A DNA stretch of 64,000 nucleotides from Lysobacter antibioticus. Its GTDB lineage: Bacteria > Pseudomonadota > Gammaproteobacteria > Xanthomonadales > Xanthomonadaceae. Under the pieces are notes generated by a model, which ran no database searches, had not been told where the DNA came from, and worked only from the letters and a program-made list of their open reading frames with translations. A program made the translations under genes and the position numbers. Below are positions 9,125-17,073 of this stretch, in pieces; within the stretch, counting starts at the first letter, position 1, and each line of letters starts with the position of its first letter. Location of the stretch: the NCBI RefSeq assembly GCF_000731095.1, contig NZ_JMTZ01000004.1:18850-82849 (forward strand), written 5' to 3'.

Positions 9125-9271
9125 CTATTTCGCCGAGGACGCGACGACTGGATGAATCACGATCGCTGCCAAGCAGCAGATTAGAGTGACGGCGCCACCG
9201 CAGAAAGCCGCTATCCAGAGCTTGCGGCCCGACGTACCGCCCTTCGTCGCTTTCGCTGGATCAGGCTTCAT
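9125..9271 (-). CDS. Small single-pass membrane protein in an integron-type cassette
   Basis: A 48-residue protein with a polar basic N-terminus (KPDPAKATKGGTSGRK) and one membrane helix (WIAAFCGGAVTLICCLAAIV). A ribosome site GGGAGAG precedes the ATG. It lies just downstream (minus strand) of attC-like site 2, and about 195 bases without a gene separate it from attC-like site 1. Small membrane proteins of unknown function are common in integron cassettes. Function unknown. Confidence 0.6.
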   Translation of the reverse strand: MKPDPAKATKGGTSGRKLWIAAFCGGAVTLICCLAAIVIHPVVASSAK

Positions 9272-9286
9272 TGATCTCTCCCTGCC

Positions 9287-9347
9287 GTCTGACGCCTGAG
9301 CTACGCCGAGTCGCGAAACGCGCTCGGCTCGAATGAATTGTTCGCTG
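9287..9347 (-). repeat. attC-like recombination site 2
   Basis: The best-preserved attC-like site of the cluster. Read on the plus strand it opens TCTGACGCCTGAGCTACGCC, has a central hairpin around GTCGCGAAACGCG, and ends GAATGAATTGTTCGC, closely following the reverse of the well-known attC consensus of mobile integrons. It starts 7 bases after the stop codon of the lipoprotein gene, exactly where a cassette's attC should be. Confidence 0.75.
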
Positions 9348-9353
9348 GCGGCT

Positions 9354-9749
9354 CTACTGCTCCCACAGTGTCTCTGACCCCTTATGATCGCCTAGAGTAA
9401 GGGAGATCTTCTTTTTTCTGCCTGGGGAGTTAAGCCCTTGGAAATGCAGATCAATTTTGTCGTCGAAACAGCCTGAAATATGTATGTACGCCTTACCGTC
9501 CCAGACGCGAAGGAATTTTGGATTCAGGTCAGAAATCTTTCTTGGAACCGGATTCCTTGGGAAGTCCATGATGATTGGATCTAAGTTTTTCCGCCTGGCA
9601 TCAACAGACTGAATATATTGATAGAGCTCAGCAAGCCGCTCTTTCGGCAACGCACGCATTGCGCGAATTGCGTCTTCGTTTCCGCCGCATCCACAGCCGG
9701 CCAGGAGGAAGACAAGGCCTAGATGGAACAAAACGCGAGAGAGTTTCAT
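9354..9749 (-). CDS. Lipoprotein encoded in an integron-type cassette
   Basis: A 131-residue protein with a lipoprotein signal: hydrophobic stretch then LLAG followed by Cys, so it should be lipid-anchored. The mature part is charged, with a helical start (RAMRALPKERLAELYQYIQS) and a beta-rich C-terminal half (DGKAYIHISGCFDDKIDLHF). No family recognised. The ATG lies 3 bases from attC-like site 3 and the stop lies 7 bases from attC-like site 2, the tight packing of a promoterless gene cassette. Its composition is more AT-rich than neighbouring genes, consistent with recent arrival. Confidence 0.7.
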   Translation of the reverse strand: MKLSRVLFHLGLVFLLAGCGCGGNEDAIRAMRALPKERLAELYQYIQSVDARRKNLDPIIMDFPRNPVPRKISDLNPKFLRVWDGKAYIHISGCFDDKIDLHFQGLNSPGRKKKISLTLGDHKGSETLWEQ

Positions 9750-9752
9750 AGC

Positions 9753-9813
9753 TGCCTTCTGCCGGAATTAAGCCAGACCGCGAAGCGGCCTCGACGCGAA
9801 CGGCTCATCAGGC
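9753..9813 (-). repeat. attC-like recombination site 3
   Basis: On the plus strand it carries CCGGAATTAAGCCAGACC, the hairpin tip CCGCGAAGCGG, then CTCGACGCGAACGGCTCATC and an AGGC end. The order matches the reversed attC consensus, with the outer cores changed from GTTAGGC-type. The stop codon of the upstream membrane-protein gene lies inside the R'' core, as often seen in cassettes. Confidence 0.65.
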
Positions 9814-10116
9814 GCGAACGTACGTAGTTAGCGCCGAGACTAAGGCCACGGCCATCGGCAACGTGGCTGCCAAACGCCATTTGCGAGAAAGTCGCCCAAA
9901 GAGCGGCGCCGCTATCAGAAGCGCATGAGTCGAACCCACCATCGCCGCGATGGTGGCGCTGGTGGGGGTCACCCAGGACAGATCCCCAGCTGCGGAGTAC
10001 GGGTCAGACGGGAACCAAGCGATCGCCAGGTACAAAGCGATTATTGCCAAAGGCCAAGCCAAGCCGAGAGCACAGCGGAGCCGCAAAGATGCTGACGTAT
10101 GGAATGCGCTGAACAC
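9808..10116 (-). CDS. Small multi-pass membrane protein, cassette-type
   Basis: A 102-residue protein with about three membrane helices (LGLAWPLAIIALYLAIAW, an Ala-rich second one, and LPMAVALVSALTT). The start is GTG at 10116, supported by AAGGAAAG about 6 bases upstream. Its stop lies within attC-like site 3. No family recognised. It is the first gene of the minus-strand cassette series; no attI site, integrase or further attC could be seen upstream of it. Confidence 0.6.
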   Translation of the reverse strand: MFSAFHTSASLRLRCALGLAWPLAIIALYLAIAWFPSDPYSAAGDLSWVTPTSATIAAMVGSTHALLIAAPLFGRLSRKWRLAATLPMAVALVSALTTYVRA

Positions 10117-10420
10117 CGAATCTTTCCTTGAAAGGTGTTGACGGGTCGGGACCGTAGTGCCGAGCTCTCATCTTGGCAGACATACTGATCGCCGGAAAAC
10201 TCGCAGGAAAGTCCACGGCTAACCCATTGATTCGTAAGGCCCTGAATTCAGAGCTTTTGCTCGCCAAAAGGGATCGCATCAGGCGGCTCGGTACCGACAC
10301 TTGCGCCCCTCTTGCGCAACCCAGCTCCGGCCGGCTGCGGCTTCCGGCCGAAACGCATTCTCCCGGGCCATCGGCGCTGCTGCTTGACAGGTTGCCGGGT
10401 AGAGCTGGACCCTGCGCGCT
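10117..10420. other. Intergenic region between cassette cluster and H-NS gene
   Basis: About 300 bases between divergent genes. It is the place where an attI or another attC would be expected upstream of the first cassette, but I see neither a GTTRRRY core with a matching partner nor an integrase gene. It probably holds the promoter of the H-NS gene. Confidence 0.4.
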
Positions 10421-10840
10421 ATGAATATCGATATCGAAAAGCTCAGCCTGTCGGAACTGACGTCCCTTCTGACCGCCGCGGAGCGGCGGAGGCAGTTGAT
10501 ATCCAGCCGCCGGCCCATTGCCTTGGTGCGTCGAAACGTGATCGCACTGGTCGCCCAGCACGGTTACACGATCGAGGAACTCTATGGGGATCGGCCGGTA
10601 ACCGAGATTGCCGGCAAGAAGCGGGCGCCGCGGCGAAAGACGGGCAAGGTGGCTGCCAAGTACCGCGACCCGGATAACAAGCGCAACACTTGGTCGGGCC
10701 GTGGCCGGATGCCGGTGTGGTTGGCCCAGAAGACGAAGTATGGCCGGAGCGTCACTGACTTCCTGATTCCCGGCCTGGCAAAGCCCACCGCCCGTAAGAA
10801 CAGTCCAATAGGCCAACGAACGCTCATCAAGCAGGGTTGA
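10421..10840 (+). CDS. H-NS family nucleoid-associated protein
   Basis: A 139-residue H-NS-type protein. The N-terminal part (MNIDIEKLSLSELTSLLTAA then charged helix) is the oligomerisation region; a basic linker (KKRAPRRKTGK) leads to the C-terminal DNA-binding signature YRDPDNKRNTWSGRGRMPVW. Such proteins silence AT-rich, horizontally acquired DNA. Its place beside a cassette cluster and an accessory operon is suggestive, but as a general regulator it may act elsewhere. The last 30 residues after the DNA-binding motif are longer than in minimal homologues. Confidence 0.9.
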   Translation: MNIDIEKLSLSELTSLLTAAERRRQLISSRRPIALVRRNVIALVAQHGYTIEELYGDRPVTEIAGKKRAPRRKTGKVAAKYRDPDNKRNTWSGRGRMPVWLAQKTKYGRSVTDFLIPGLAKPTARKNSPIGQRTLIKQG

Positions 10841-11020
10841 CGCAGAATTCTTGATGCGCGAGGAAGCTCACGCGGGATCCATTCGGTCTCTTATGCATCG
10901 ACAGGCGCGCCGCGATCGCCGCTCAGTCGATGTGCCAACCCAGCAACGCTGTGAACCGTCAAAATCACGGAGCTTTAGCTGTGCCCGTTGATCTGAATAA
11001 TCCGGCAACGCCGCAGAAGC

Positions 11021-12007
11021 TCAGGCTTTGACCAGCCCAAGGTTTCGCAACATTTTCCTATAGGCAGTGGATGCCAAATCTGCGCCGAAGGATTGCTCGG
11101 AGTCGCTGGTCAGATCGATGTATCTGGGGCGTTGCCTTTCCACGACAGTAAGATCGTCCGTCTGCACCTTTTGCGAGAATGCATTGACCTCCGCATCCGA
11201 GCCCAACCCCAACGATTCATCGAATTGGATGGGATAGAACCAGACGCACTGCTCCTCGCTGACGGGGGATGCGCAGTTGAAGATGGTAAATAGCCCGTCC
11301 GGAAAATAGATATCCAGAATGGCGATGAAAGGCGCGTGTATTCGATAGGCGCGGCGCCAGGTGAAATCCTTTGGCGACGCATGCTCAAACGGATAATTTC
11401 CAAGCGAGCTACTGTATTCGAAACTAAAACCCCGACCGAACGATTCGACCTTATACGCCGGCATAGCCTCTGCAGTGCATTCGCTGAATGTTGTGCGATG
11501 TACGAATGGCAGGTGCGAAATATCCATGAAGCCTTCGACCTGTCGGCCAGCGGAAGCATTGACGTTTACCGGTGGCGCCACGACCAGCCGCTGGCTTTCG
11601 CTCTCGCGCCCAAGCCCAAGCCCAAGCTCATAGAATGCGCCTGCTCCAAGACTGGTCCACAGCAGCCCGTGAGACTCCACGGCCGGATAGGAGCAGAGAT
11701 CGAACCGCTTCAAATTTTGCACTTGGGGATGCGCTGGAATTCTTGCGCATGCCCCCAGATGGGCGAATTGCAAGCCGTGGTAAGGGCACTGCAACCCTGC
11801 TTCGCTCACGGCTCCTGCAGAGAGCATTTCGCCGCGATGCGGGCAGCGGTCATCTGCAACCACCACTTCGCCTTGAATTTTATAGATCACCAGGGGCTTG
11901 CCGAGCAGCACGGCCGCCAGCGGCTTACCCTCTATCGTGGCTGCCTCGAGATCCTGCAGTCTGGCAACCGGGTAATAGTAATCCATGAGTTTCTGCGAGT
12001 AGCTCAT
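11021..12007 (-). CDS. Rieske non-heme iron oxygenase, alpha-subunit type (last gene of PuuD/Rieske operon)
   Basis: A 328-residue Rieske oxygenase of the VanA/methylxanthine-demethylase size class. The [2Fe-2S] ligands are Cys55-x-His57 and Cys74-x2-His77 (DDRCPHRG and QCPYHG). The mononuclear iron site has the bridging Asp162 with His165 and His170 (MDISHLPFVH). All ligands are intact. Such enzymes hydroxylate or dealkylate ring substrates using electrons from a separate reductase; none is encoded nearby. It lies 61 bases after the DHA2 exporter gene as the last gene of the operon running from 16767. It shares the ASAGRQVEGF signature with the second Rieske enzyme at 14538, so the two are paralogues. 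Confidence 0.85.
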   Translation of the reverse strand: MSYSQKLMDYYYPVARLQDLEAATIEGKPLAAVLLGKPLVIYKIQGEVVVADDRCPHRGEMLSAGAVSEAGLQCPYHGLQFAHLGACARIPAHPQVQNLKRFDLCSYPAVESHGLLWTSLGAGAFYELGLGLGRESESQRLVVAPPVNVNASAGRQVEGFMDISHLPFVHRTTFSECTAEAMPAYKVESFGRGFSFEYSSSLGNYPFEHASPKDFTWRRAYRIHAPFIAILDIYFPDGLFTIFNCASPVSEEQCVWFYPIQFDESLGLGSDAEVNAFSQKVQTDDLTVVERQRPRYIDLTSDSEQSFGADLASTAYRKMLRNLGLVKA

Positions 12008-12068
12008 AAAGCCTCCGACCGCTCTGTCGGTAACGCCTCGACAGCGTGCGGCTTGACGCGAGGAAGGG

Positions 12069-13433
12069 TTAACCCGGTTCGCGCATGGCGCGATATCCGG
12101 TCAGATAGGTTCCCCACCAGGCCTGCAGCAGAGGCAGGACGACCATGAGTCCCATCGCACGGACTTCGCCATGCCCCCCGCCTCCGTCCAGCCATCCGAT
12201 AATTGCGACTACCGCTACCGCGCCCAGCGCGCCGCTGACGCGTTGCACGATGTTGACCAGCGTGGCCGCACCGCCGATGTCCTTTCGGTCCACCGCGGCA
12301 TAGGCGGCCGCGGTGGTCGGGTTCGTAGTCCAGGCCAGCCCGATGCCGCGGACGAACATGAACACCGCAGCGATGTCGGATGGCACGGATACCAGGGCAA
12401 AGGGCGCCGCAGATACCGCCAGCATGGCGGCTCCGGCCAGGACCACCGGCCGGGGGCCGAAGCGATCCACAAAGTGGCCGGCGAGATACAGCGCACAGGA
12501 CGTTCCGGCCCCCATGAATAGCAGCATCACACCGATCTGCGAGTGGCTCATCCCCTTGGCATGAAAGTACAGCGGGAACAGCAGCAGCCCTCCGAACAGG
12601 TTTGCGCTGTTTCCCACGGCCAGCAGCGACGACGCGCGGAACTGGGGATTCCGCATCAGCTCGAGCGCCAGCAGCGACGATTTGCTCGTACGGGCAACCG
12701 CGATGAAGAGCATCAGCAACATGGCGCCGCCGCCGATAGACAGCCAACCGTTTCCGGTTGGATAGCGGGAGGCGATCTCCGACGCGCCGTACAGAGCCAA
12801 AGGCAGCCCGGTCACGATGAGGAAGAGCTGCCCTAGAGGAAGTTTAAGGCCGTGCTGGGCGACGCCGCCCGGCATCACCTTCGCCGCCCACACCGCGGCG
12901 ATCGCTCCTAACGGCACGTTGATCCAGAACAGCCAGCGCCATGAGGCGACGTCGACCAACCAACCGCCTATGCCAGGCCCGATCGCAGCGGCCAGGCTGA
13001 TCAAGGTGCCGACAACGCCTAAGACACGGCCTATTTGGTCGCGCTGAGCGCCTGCTATCAGGATGGCATGCCCGGTCGGCAGCAAGATGCCGGCAGCCAG
13101 CCCTTGGGCGATACGAGCGGCAATCAGTGTTTCGAGACTGGCCGCAAACGCACAGCCTATCGACGCCGCAATGAAGACGGCCAGCGCGGCGCCCCAGATG
13201 CGGCCGTGCCCGAACCGGTTGCCGAACCATGTCGAGGTCGGCAGCGAAACGGCCATGGATATCAGATAGCTGGAAACGACCCACTGCGCGTCTTCGAGAG
13301 GTGCGTTCAGATCCGCCTGGACAGCGATAAGAGCGAGTGCGGCGAGGGTGGCGTCCAGCATCACCAGCATGCCGCCCATCCCGGACACCAGACCGATAGA
13401 CCACACTCGTCGCGATACGCGCGGGGGGCTCAT
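12069..13433 (-). CDS. DHA2-type major facilitator superfamily exporter
   Basis: A 454-residue transporter of the EmrB/QacA type. It begins LVSGMGGMLVMLDATLAALA, a typical first helix with the family's Asp and Thr, followed by WVVSSYLISMAVSLP and the motif C-like GPGIGGWLVDVASWRWLFWI. It has about 14 hydrophobic helices. The start at 13433 is chosen because its ATGA overlaps the stop codon of the PuuD-like gene (translational coupling); the longer frame adds 38 residues that only overlap that gene. As the only transporter in the operon, it may export the pathway's product or a toxic intermediate; the substrate is unknown. Confidence 0.85.
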   Translation of the reverse strand: MSPPRVSRRVWSIGLVSGMGGMLVMLDATLAALALIAVQADLNAPLEDAQWVVSSYLISMAVSLPTSTWFGNRFGHGRIWGAALAVFIAASIGCAFAASLETLIAARIAQGLAAGILLPTGHAILIAGAQRDQIGRVLGVVGTLISLAAAIGPGIGGWLVDVASWRWLFWINVPLGAIAAVWAAKVMPGGVAQHGLKLPLGQLFLIVTGLPLALYGASEIASRYPTGNGWLSIGGGAMLLMLFIAVARTSKSSLLALELMRNPQFRASSLLAVGNSANLFGGLLLFPLYFHAKGMSHSQIGVMLLFMGAGTSCALYLAGHFVDRFGPRPVVLAGAAMLAVSAAPFALVSVPSDIAAVFMFVRGIGLAWTTNPTTAAAYAAVDRKDIGGAATLVNIVQRVSGALGAVAVVAIIGWLDGGGGHGEVRAMGLMVVLPLLQAWWGTYLTGYRAMREPG

Positions 13434-14431
13434 AAAGCGGATCTGCGCGGGACCGTCCTTGCGGAAGGTGTGCTGGCTTCGGCAACGCCGGAAGGGGCGT
13501 ATATCCTGGCTTGGGGATCGGCCTTGTGCTCGATGCTTAGCAACCACGCCACTGCCATCGCCAGAACGACCGCGGCGGAGGCAGCCACCCAGCGAAGTCG
13601 CGTCGGCAACGTGCCACCGTTGCGATGGATTATCTCCAGCACATGGCGCGAAGCCAGGCTGAGGGCCAGTACGGTGACGATGGTCAAGAACGCATGGCCA
13701 TTGGCCTTTATGGCACTGCCCATGTGGCTGGAAAGCATCAGGAAGACGATAGCGGGCAGCAGAAATGAATGCTGGTTGCGTCGATCCCAGTACTGCTTCT
13801 TGGCCGGATCGGTTCGCTCGCCCCGTATCGCCGCGGCCATCGCCTCACGCGTCGCCGGATAAAGATTACCCAGTATGTTGACCGATACGGTTATTCCAAG
13901 CATCGCCCCTATCTGAATCATCGCACCCTGCTGCGCTAACAAATTCGCGTAGAGCGAGGTCCAGGCCAGAAGATGAACGGCGCATGCGAAGTAATAGAGG
14001 GCCTTGCGCTGCAGGGAGATACGATTGATCGCCTCATTGATCAGCGGAGCGCCAATGAATCCGACCAACGAAAGGGCGATTGCCGCGCGAGACGACAGCG
14101 ACGGGGCGCTGGGGTCGAGCAGGTAGATCTGGGGTTGCCGGTAATAGATCAGCGCGAAAAGAACCAGGCCGGTAGCGAACAGCCAACGGATCAGATTGAA
14201 AGACAAGATAAGTCCTTCGAGATCGGGTGCTGTGGGATGAGCGATTCTTTCCGTTTTCCAGAACCCGAGGCTATGCGTGTCCCAGACCTCGAGATCCGTC
14301 GGCGGGCTGGCGAATGGACGGGCCCTCATCACCAGCCTGCGCAGCCACAGCACGAAGCCCATCCAGGCGATCGCGGCAATGACATGCAGCCAGCGCACGA
14401 TGTCGGTCATGAAATCGATCAAAGCATCCAT
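13430..14431 (-). CDS. PuuD-like membrane protein without a cytochrome c domain
   Basis: A 333-residue protein matching the membrane half of the PuuD family: RWLHVIAAIAWMG, WDTHSLGFWK, GAMLGITVSVNILG and HSFLLPAIVFLMLSSHMG. After the last membrane helix it stops with a short tail; the CxxCH domain present in the other two copies is absent. GGAGGAGG lies upstream of the ATG at 14431. Its stop overlaps the start of the exporter gene by 4 bases. In the operon it may form a complex with the cytochrome-bearing copy at 15487-16767, but that is inference. Confidence 0.85.
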   Translation of the reverse strand: MDALIDFMTDIVRWLHVIAAIAWMGFVLWLRRLVMRARPFASPPTDLEVWDTHSLGFWKTERIAHPTAPDLEGLILSFNLIRWLFATGLVLFALIYYRQPQIYLLDPSAPSLSSRAAIALSLVGFIGAPLINEAINRISLQRKALYYFACAVHLLAWTSLYANLLAQQGAMIQIGAMLGITVSVNILGNLYPATREAMAAAIRGERTDPAKKQYWDRRNQHSFLLPAIVFLMLSSHMGSAIKANGHAFLTIVTVLALSLASRHVLEIIHRNGGTLPTRLRWVAASAAVVLAMAVAWLLSIEHKADPQARIYAPSGVAEASTPSARTVPRRSAL

Positions 14432-14537
14432 CGTGATGGCCTCCTCCGGGTAATCCGGCAGGCGTTCTATCCTGCTGCGTTGGTGCCACCCCACTTCCGT
14501 CGGCACTAAGAATTCGACCGAAGTGGAGAGGTGCTGC

Positions 14538-15497
14538 TCATGCGGTGGACAACCCCATTTGTCGTAACAGGCGCCTGTAATAAACCGATGCGAGGTCCGC
14601 GGCGAAGGAGGCTTCGGCGGCGTCCAACGGAAGATGGCGCGGCTGCTGGTTTTCGACCATCAGACGGTCCTCGGCGAAGATGCGGGCGTTGAAATCCTTG
14701 ACCGCTTCGTCGGTGCCGATCTCGAAATCGAAACACACCGGCGAGAACAGCACGCTACGATCGCTCGCCACCGGGCTGGCGCCGTTCAAAATATTCAGGC
14801 GCCCGTTTGGGAAATGCACGGTCAGGTGAGCCAGGTATGGAAGGCGAACATCGAAGCTTCGACGCCACACGAAGCCCTCCGCAGTCATCCCACTGCCGAC
14901 GGCGTAGTTCGAGACCGTGCTGCAGTAATCGAAACGCAACCCATCTTCGTCGACCTGGACCGCGTAGGCAGGCACCGCGGTGTTGGCGGGATCGGCAAAC
15001 GTCGTGGTGTGCACGTGTGCGAAATGCGCCACGTCTATGAAGCCCTCTACCTGTCGCCCCGCACTGGCGGCGATCGGTACGGGATCGGGCGTCACCTTGC
15101 GAAATGCGGGATCGGCCCAATCGGAGCTCAGCTCCGGAAACGGCGAAGGCGAAGTGCCAAGACAGGTCCAGACCAATCCATAGCGCTCCACCGCAGGATA
15201 TGTGGAGAGCCGGAACTGCTGCGATGGCGTGAGGTGCGGATGCGCCGGTATATGGACGCAGCGCCCCTGCTGCCCGAATGCCAAACCGTGATAGGGGCAT
15301 ATCAAGGCACCCTCTCGATGCTGTCCCAAGCTGAGCCGCATGCCGCGGTGCGGGCAACGATCGGCGGCCACCACGATGTCTTGGCCGGACCGATACAGCA
15401 CGAGATCGGTTTCCAACAGAGATACGCTGACGGGACCTTCGCGCACGTCTTCGCTGCGCGCTATCGGGTACCAATAGGGGAGCAGCTCAGCGTGCAT
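14538..15497 (-). CDS. Rieske non-heme iron oxygenase, alpha-subunit type (second gene of operon)
   Basis: A 319-residue Rieske oxygenase, paralogous to the one at 11021. Cluster ligands are Cys48-x-His50 and Cys67-x2-His70; the iron site has Asp155, His158 and His163 (IDVAHFAHVH). The gene overlaps the end of the upstream PuuD-like gene by 11 bases, so the two are almost certainly co-translated. Known relatives of this size include vanillate demethylase, methylxanthine N-demethylases and the hypoxanthine hydroxylase HpxD. Coupling to PuuD-family proteins makes a purine-like substrate plausible, but the sequence does not fix it. No reductase gene is nearby. Confidence 0.85.
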   Translation of the reverse strand: MHAELLPYWYPIARSEDVREGPVSVSLLETDLVLYRSGQDIVVAADRCPHRGMRLSLGQHREGALICPYHGLAFGQQGRCVHIPAHPHLTPSQQFRLSTYPAVERYGLVWTCLGTSPSPFPELSSDWADPAFRKVTPDPVPIAASAGRQVEGFIDVAHFAHVHTTTFADPANTAVPAYAVQVDEDGLRFDYCSTVSNYAVGSGMTAEGFVWRRSFDVRLPYLAHLTVHFPNGRLNILNGASPVASDRSVLFSPVCFDFEIGTDEAVKDFNARIFAEDRLMVENQQPRHLPLDAAEASFAADLASVYYRRLLRQMGLSTA

Positions 15498-16767
15498 GCT
15501 CGCTCGCCCATTGAGTCACGGCCTTGCGCTCGTCCGGCTGCATGTCCGTGGCGTTGCCGGGCGGCATGCGTTCGCTCTGCACTACAGCGGCGATGAGGCC
15601 TGCATACAGCGGCAGGGTTTCGGACGTGAAGACGATTCCGCGCGGAGGCGAAGCCATGCCTGGGTAGCTGGGTTGCGCGGCGTGGCAAACCGCGCAGCGC
15701 CGTTGAACGATCGCATCGGCGCGCAATGGGACGGCGCTCATGGCGGCGGAGCTCGCGATCGAACTCGCTATCGGGTGCTCAGGCCGGTGCATGGCCGGGT
15801 GCGTAGCGATGCTTGCCGAGACCTGGGTACTGGCGGGAGTGCCGACCTGTTTGGCTGGAATCCGCGGCAAAGCCATCCAGGTTATCCCCAGGCCGAGCGC
15901 CAGGACTGCTGTCGCAGCGATCCAGCGGGGTTCTATCGGCGTCACCCCGCCGTTCTGGTGGGTGGCGTCGAGGACCCATCGGGCCACCACGCTCAAAGCG
16001 AGTACGGCGGTGATGGTAAGGAAAGGGTGGCCGTTAGCCCGGACGAGACTTCCCATGTGGCTGGAAAGCATCAGGAAGACGATCGCTAAAGTGATGTACG
16101 CATGGCGGCCCCGCCGATCCCAGTACAGCCTGTCGATGGGATCCGGCTGCTCGCTCTTCAGCACCGCGTTATACGCCTTACGCATCCTGGGATAGAGCCA
16201 CCAGATAACATTGGACGCGATCACTACACCCAGCATGGCGCCGATCTGGATCATGGCGCCGTGCTGGGAGAACAGGTTCGCGTACAGCCCCACCCAACCG
16301 AGGACATGGGCGATGGTCGCGGTCATGTATAGAGTTTTGAAATGCAGCGGTATGCGATTGACGAGCTCGTTGATCGCAGGCGCGCCTACCAGGCCAAGCA
16401 GCGAGGCCACAATCGCTTCCCGAGCCGATAGCGGAGCGATGCTCGGGTCGACCAAATACGCCAGGGGTTGCCGATAGTAGATTAGGCAAAACAACACGAT
16501 GCCAGAGCCGACCAGCCAGCGAATCTGATTGAACGACCAAACCAGGCCGTCCAGCTCTTCTGCGGTAGGCGCCGCGACTTTTGAGGTCCGCCAAAACGAC
16601 AGACTGTGCGTGTCCCAGACCTCCAGCTCGGAGCGCTGATCCAGGAGCGGTTTGGCTCGTAGCGTCAGGCGCCTTATCCAAAGGCCGGCACCCAACCAAC
16701 CGAATGCAGCGAGTACATGCAGCCAACGGGCCACATCGGCCGCCAAGTCGAGCAAAGTGCCTATCAT
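15487..16767 (-). CDS. PuuD-like membrane protein with intact cytochrome c domain (first gene of operon)
   Basis: A 426-residue urate-hydroxylase-family protein. The eight-helix membrane part has RWLHVLAAFGWLG, WDTHSLSFWR, GAMLGVVIASNVIW and YITLAIVFLMLSSHMG. A longer, Ala/Ser/His-rich linker (about residues 300-340) leads to a cytochrome c domain with an intact CAVCH motif (Cys358, Cys361, His362), then PGMASPPRG and the RMPPGN Met-ligand segment. AGGAGAT precedes the ATG at 16767. It heads an operon with two Rieske oxygenases, a cytochrome-less paralogue and an exporter. The family oxidises urate in the inner membrane; here the substrate is unproven because the partners are not standard uric-acid-pathway genes. 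Confidence 0.88.
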   Translation of the reverse strand: MIGTLLDLAADVARWLHVLAAFGWLGAGLWIRRLTLRAKPLLDQRSELEVWDTHSLSFWRTSKVAAPTAEELDGLVWSFNQIRWLVGSGIVLFCLIYYRQPLAYLVDPSIAPLSAREAIVASLLGLVGAPAINELVNRIPLHFKTLYMTATIAHVLGWVGLYANLFSQHGAMIQIGAMLGVVIASNVIWWLYPRMRKAYNAVLKSEQPDPIDRLYWDRRGRHAYITLAIVFLMLSSHMGSLVRANGHPFLTITAVLALSVVARWVLDATHQNGGVTPIEPRWIAATAVLALGLGITWMALPRIPAKQVGTPASTQVSASIATHPAMHRPEHPIASSIASSAAMSAVPLRADAIVQRRCAVCHAAQPSYPGMASPPRGIVFTSETLPLYAGLIAAVVQSERMPPGNATDMQPDERKAVTQWASEHAR

Positions 16768-17073
16768 TGCGCAATCTCCTAGCCTATCTCAGGGCGACTC
16801 AAGCACGGCCCCGGCGCGCCGAGGGCTCGGCATGCGGACTTAACGCTCGGCCGCTGTAGCCACGGCGAGAGACGACTTCTGGAGCCCCGGGAAACGAGTG
16901 CAACCGTTCGAGCCGCTTGCAGCAGCTGCGCTGATCGTTTTACAAACCCCCTCTATCCCCCTTCCCTGCCAGGTCCGCGCTGCGGATGCGGTACGTGTGG
17001 CAACGCTATAGGACAGGACGCTGGACACTTCTGTGCACCCATCCTCATAACGTCGGACGCTCACCATTTCTCA
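16768..17073 (-). promoter_or_regulatory. Upstream region of the PuuD/Rieske operon
   Basis: About 306 bases between the operon start and the gene ending at 17074, both on the minus strand. It should carry the operon promoter. I see no gene and no obvious operator; no regulator gene is adjacent to the operon. Confidence 0.4.
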
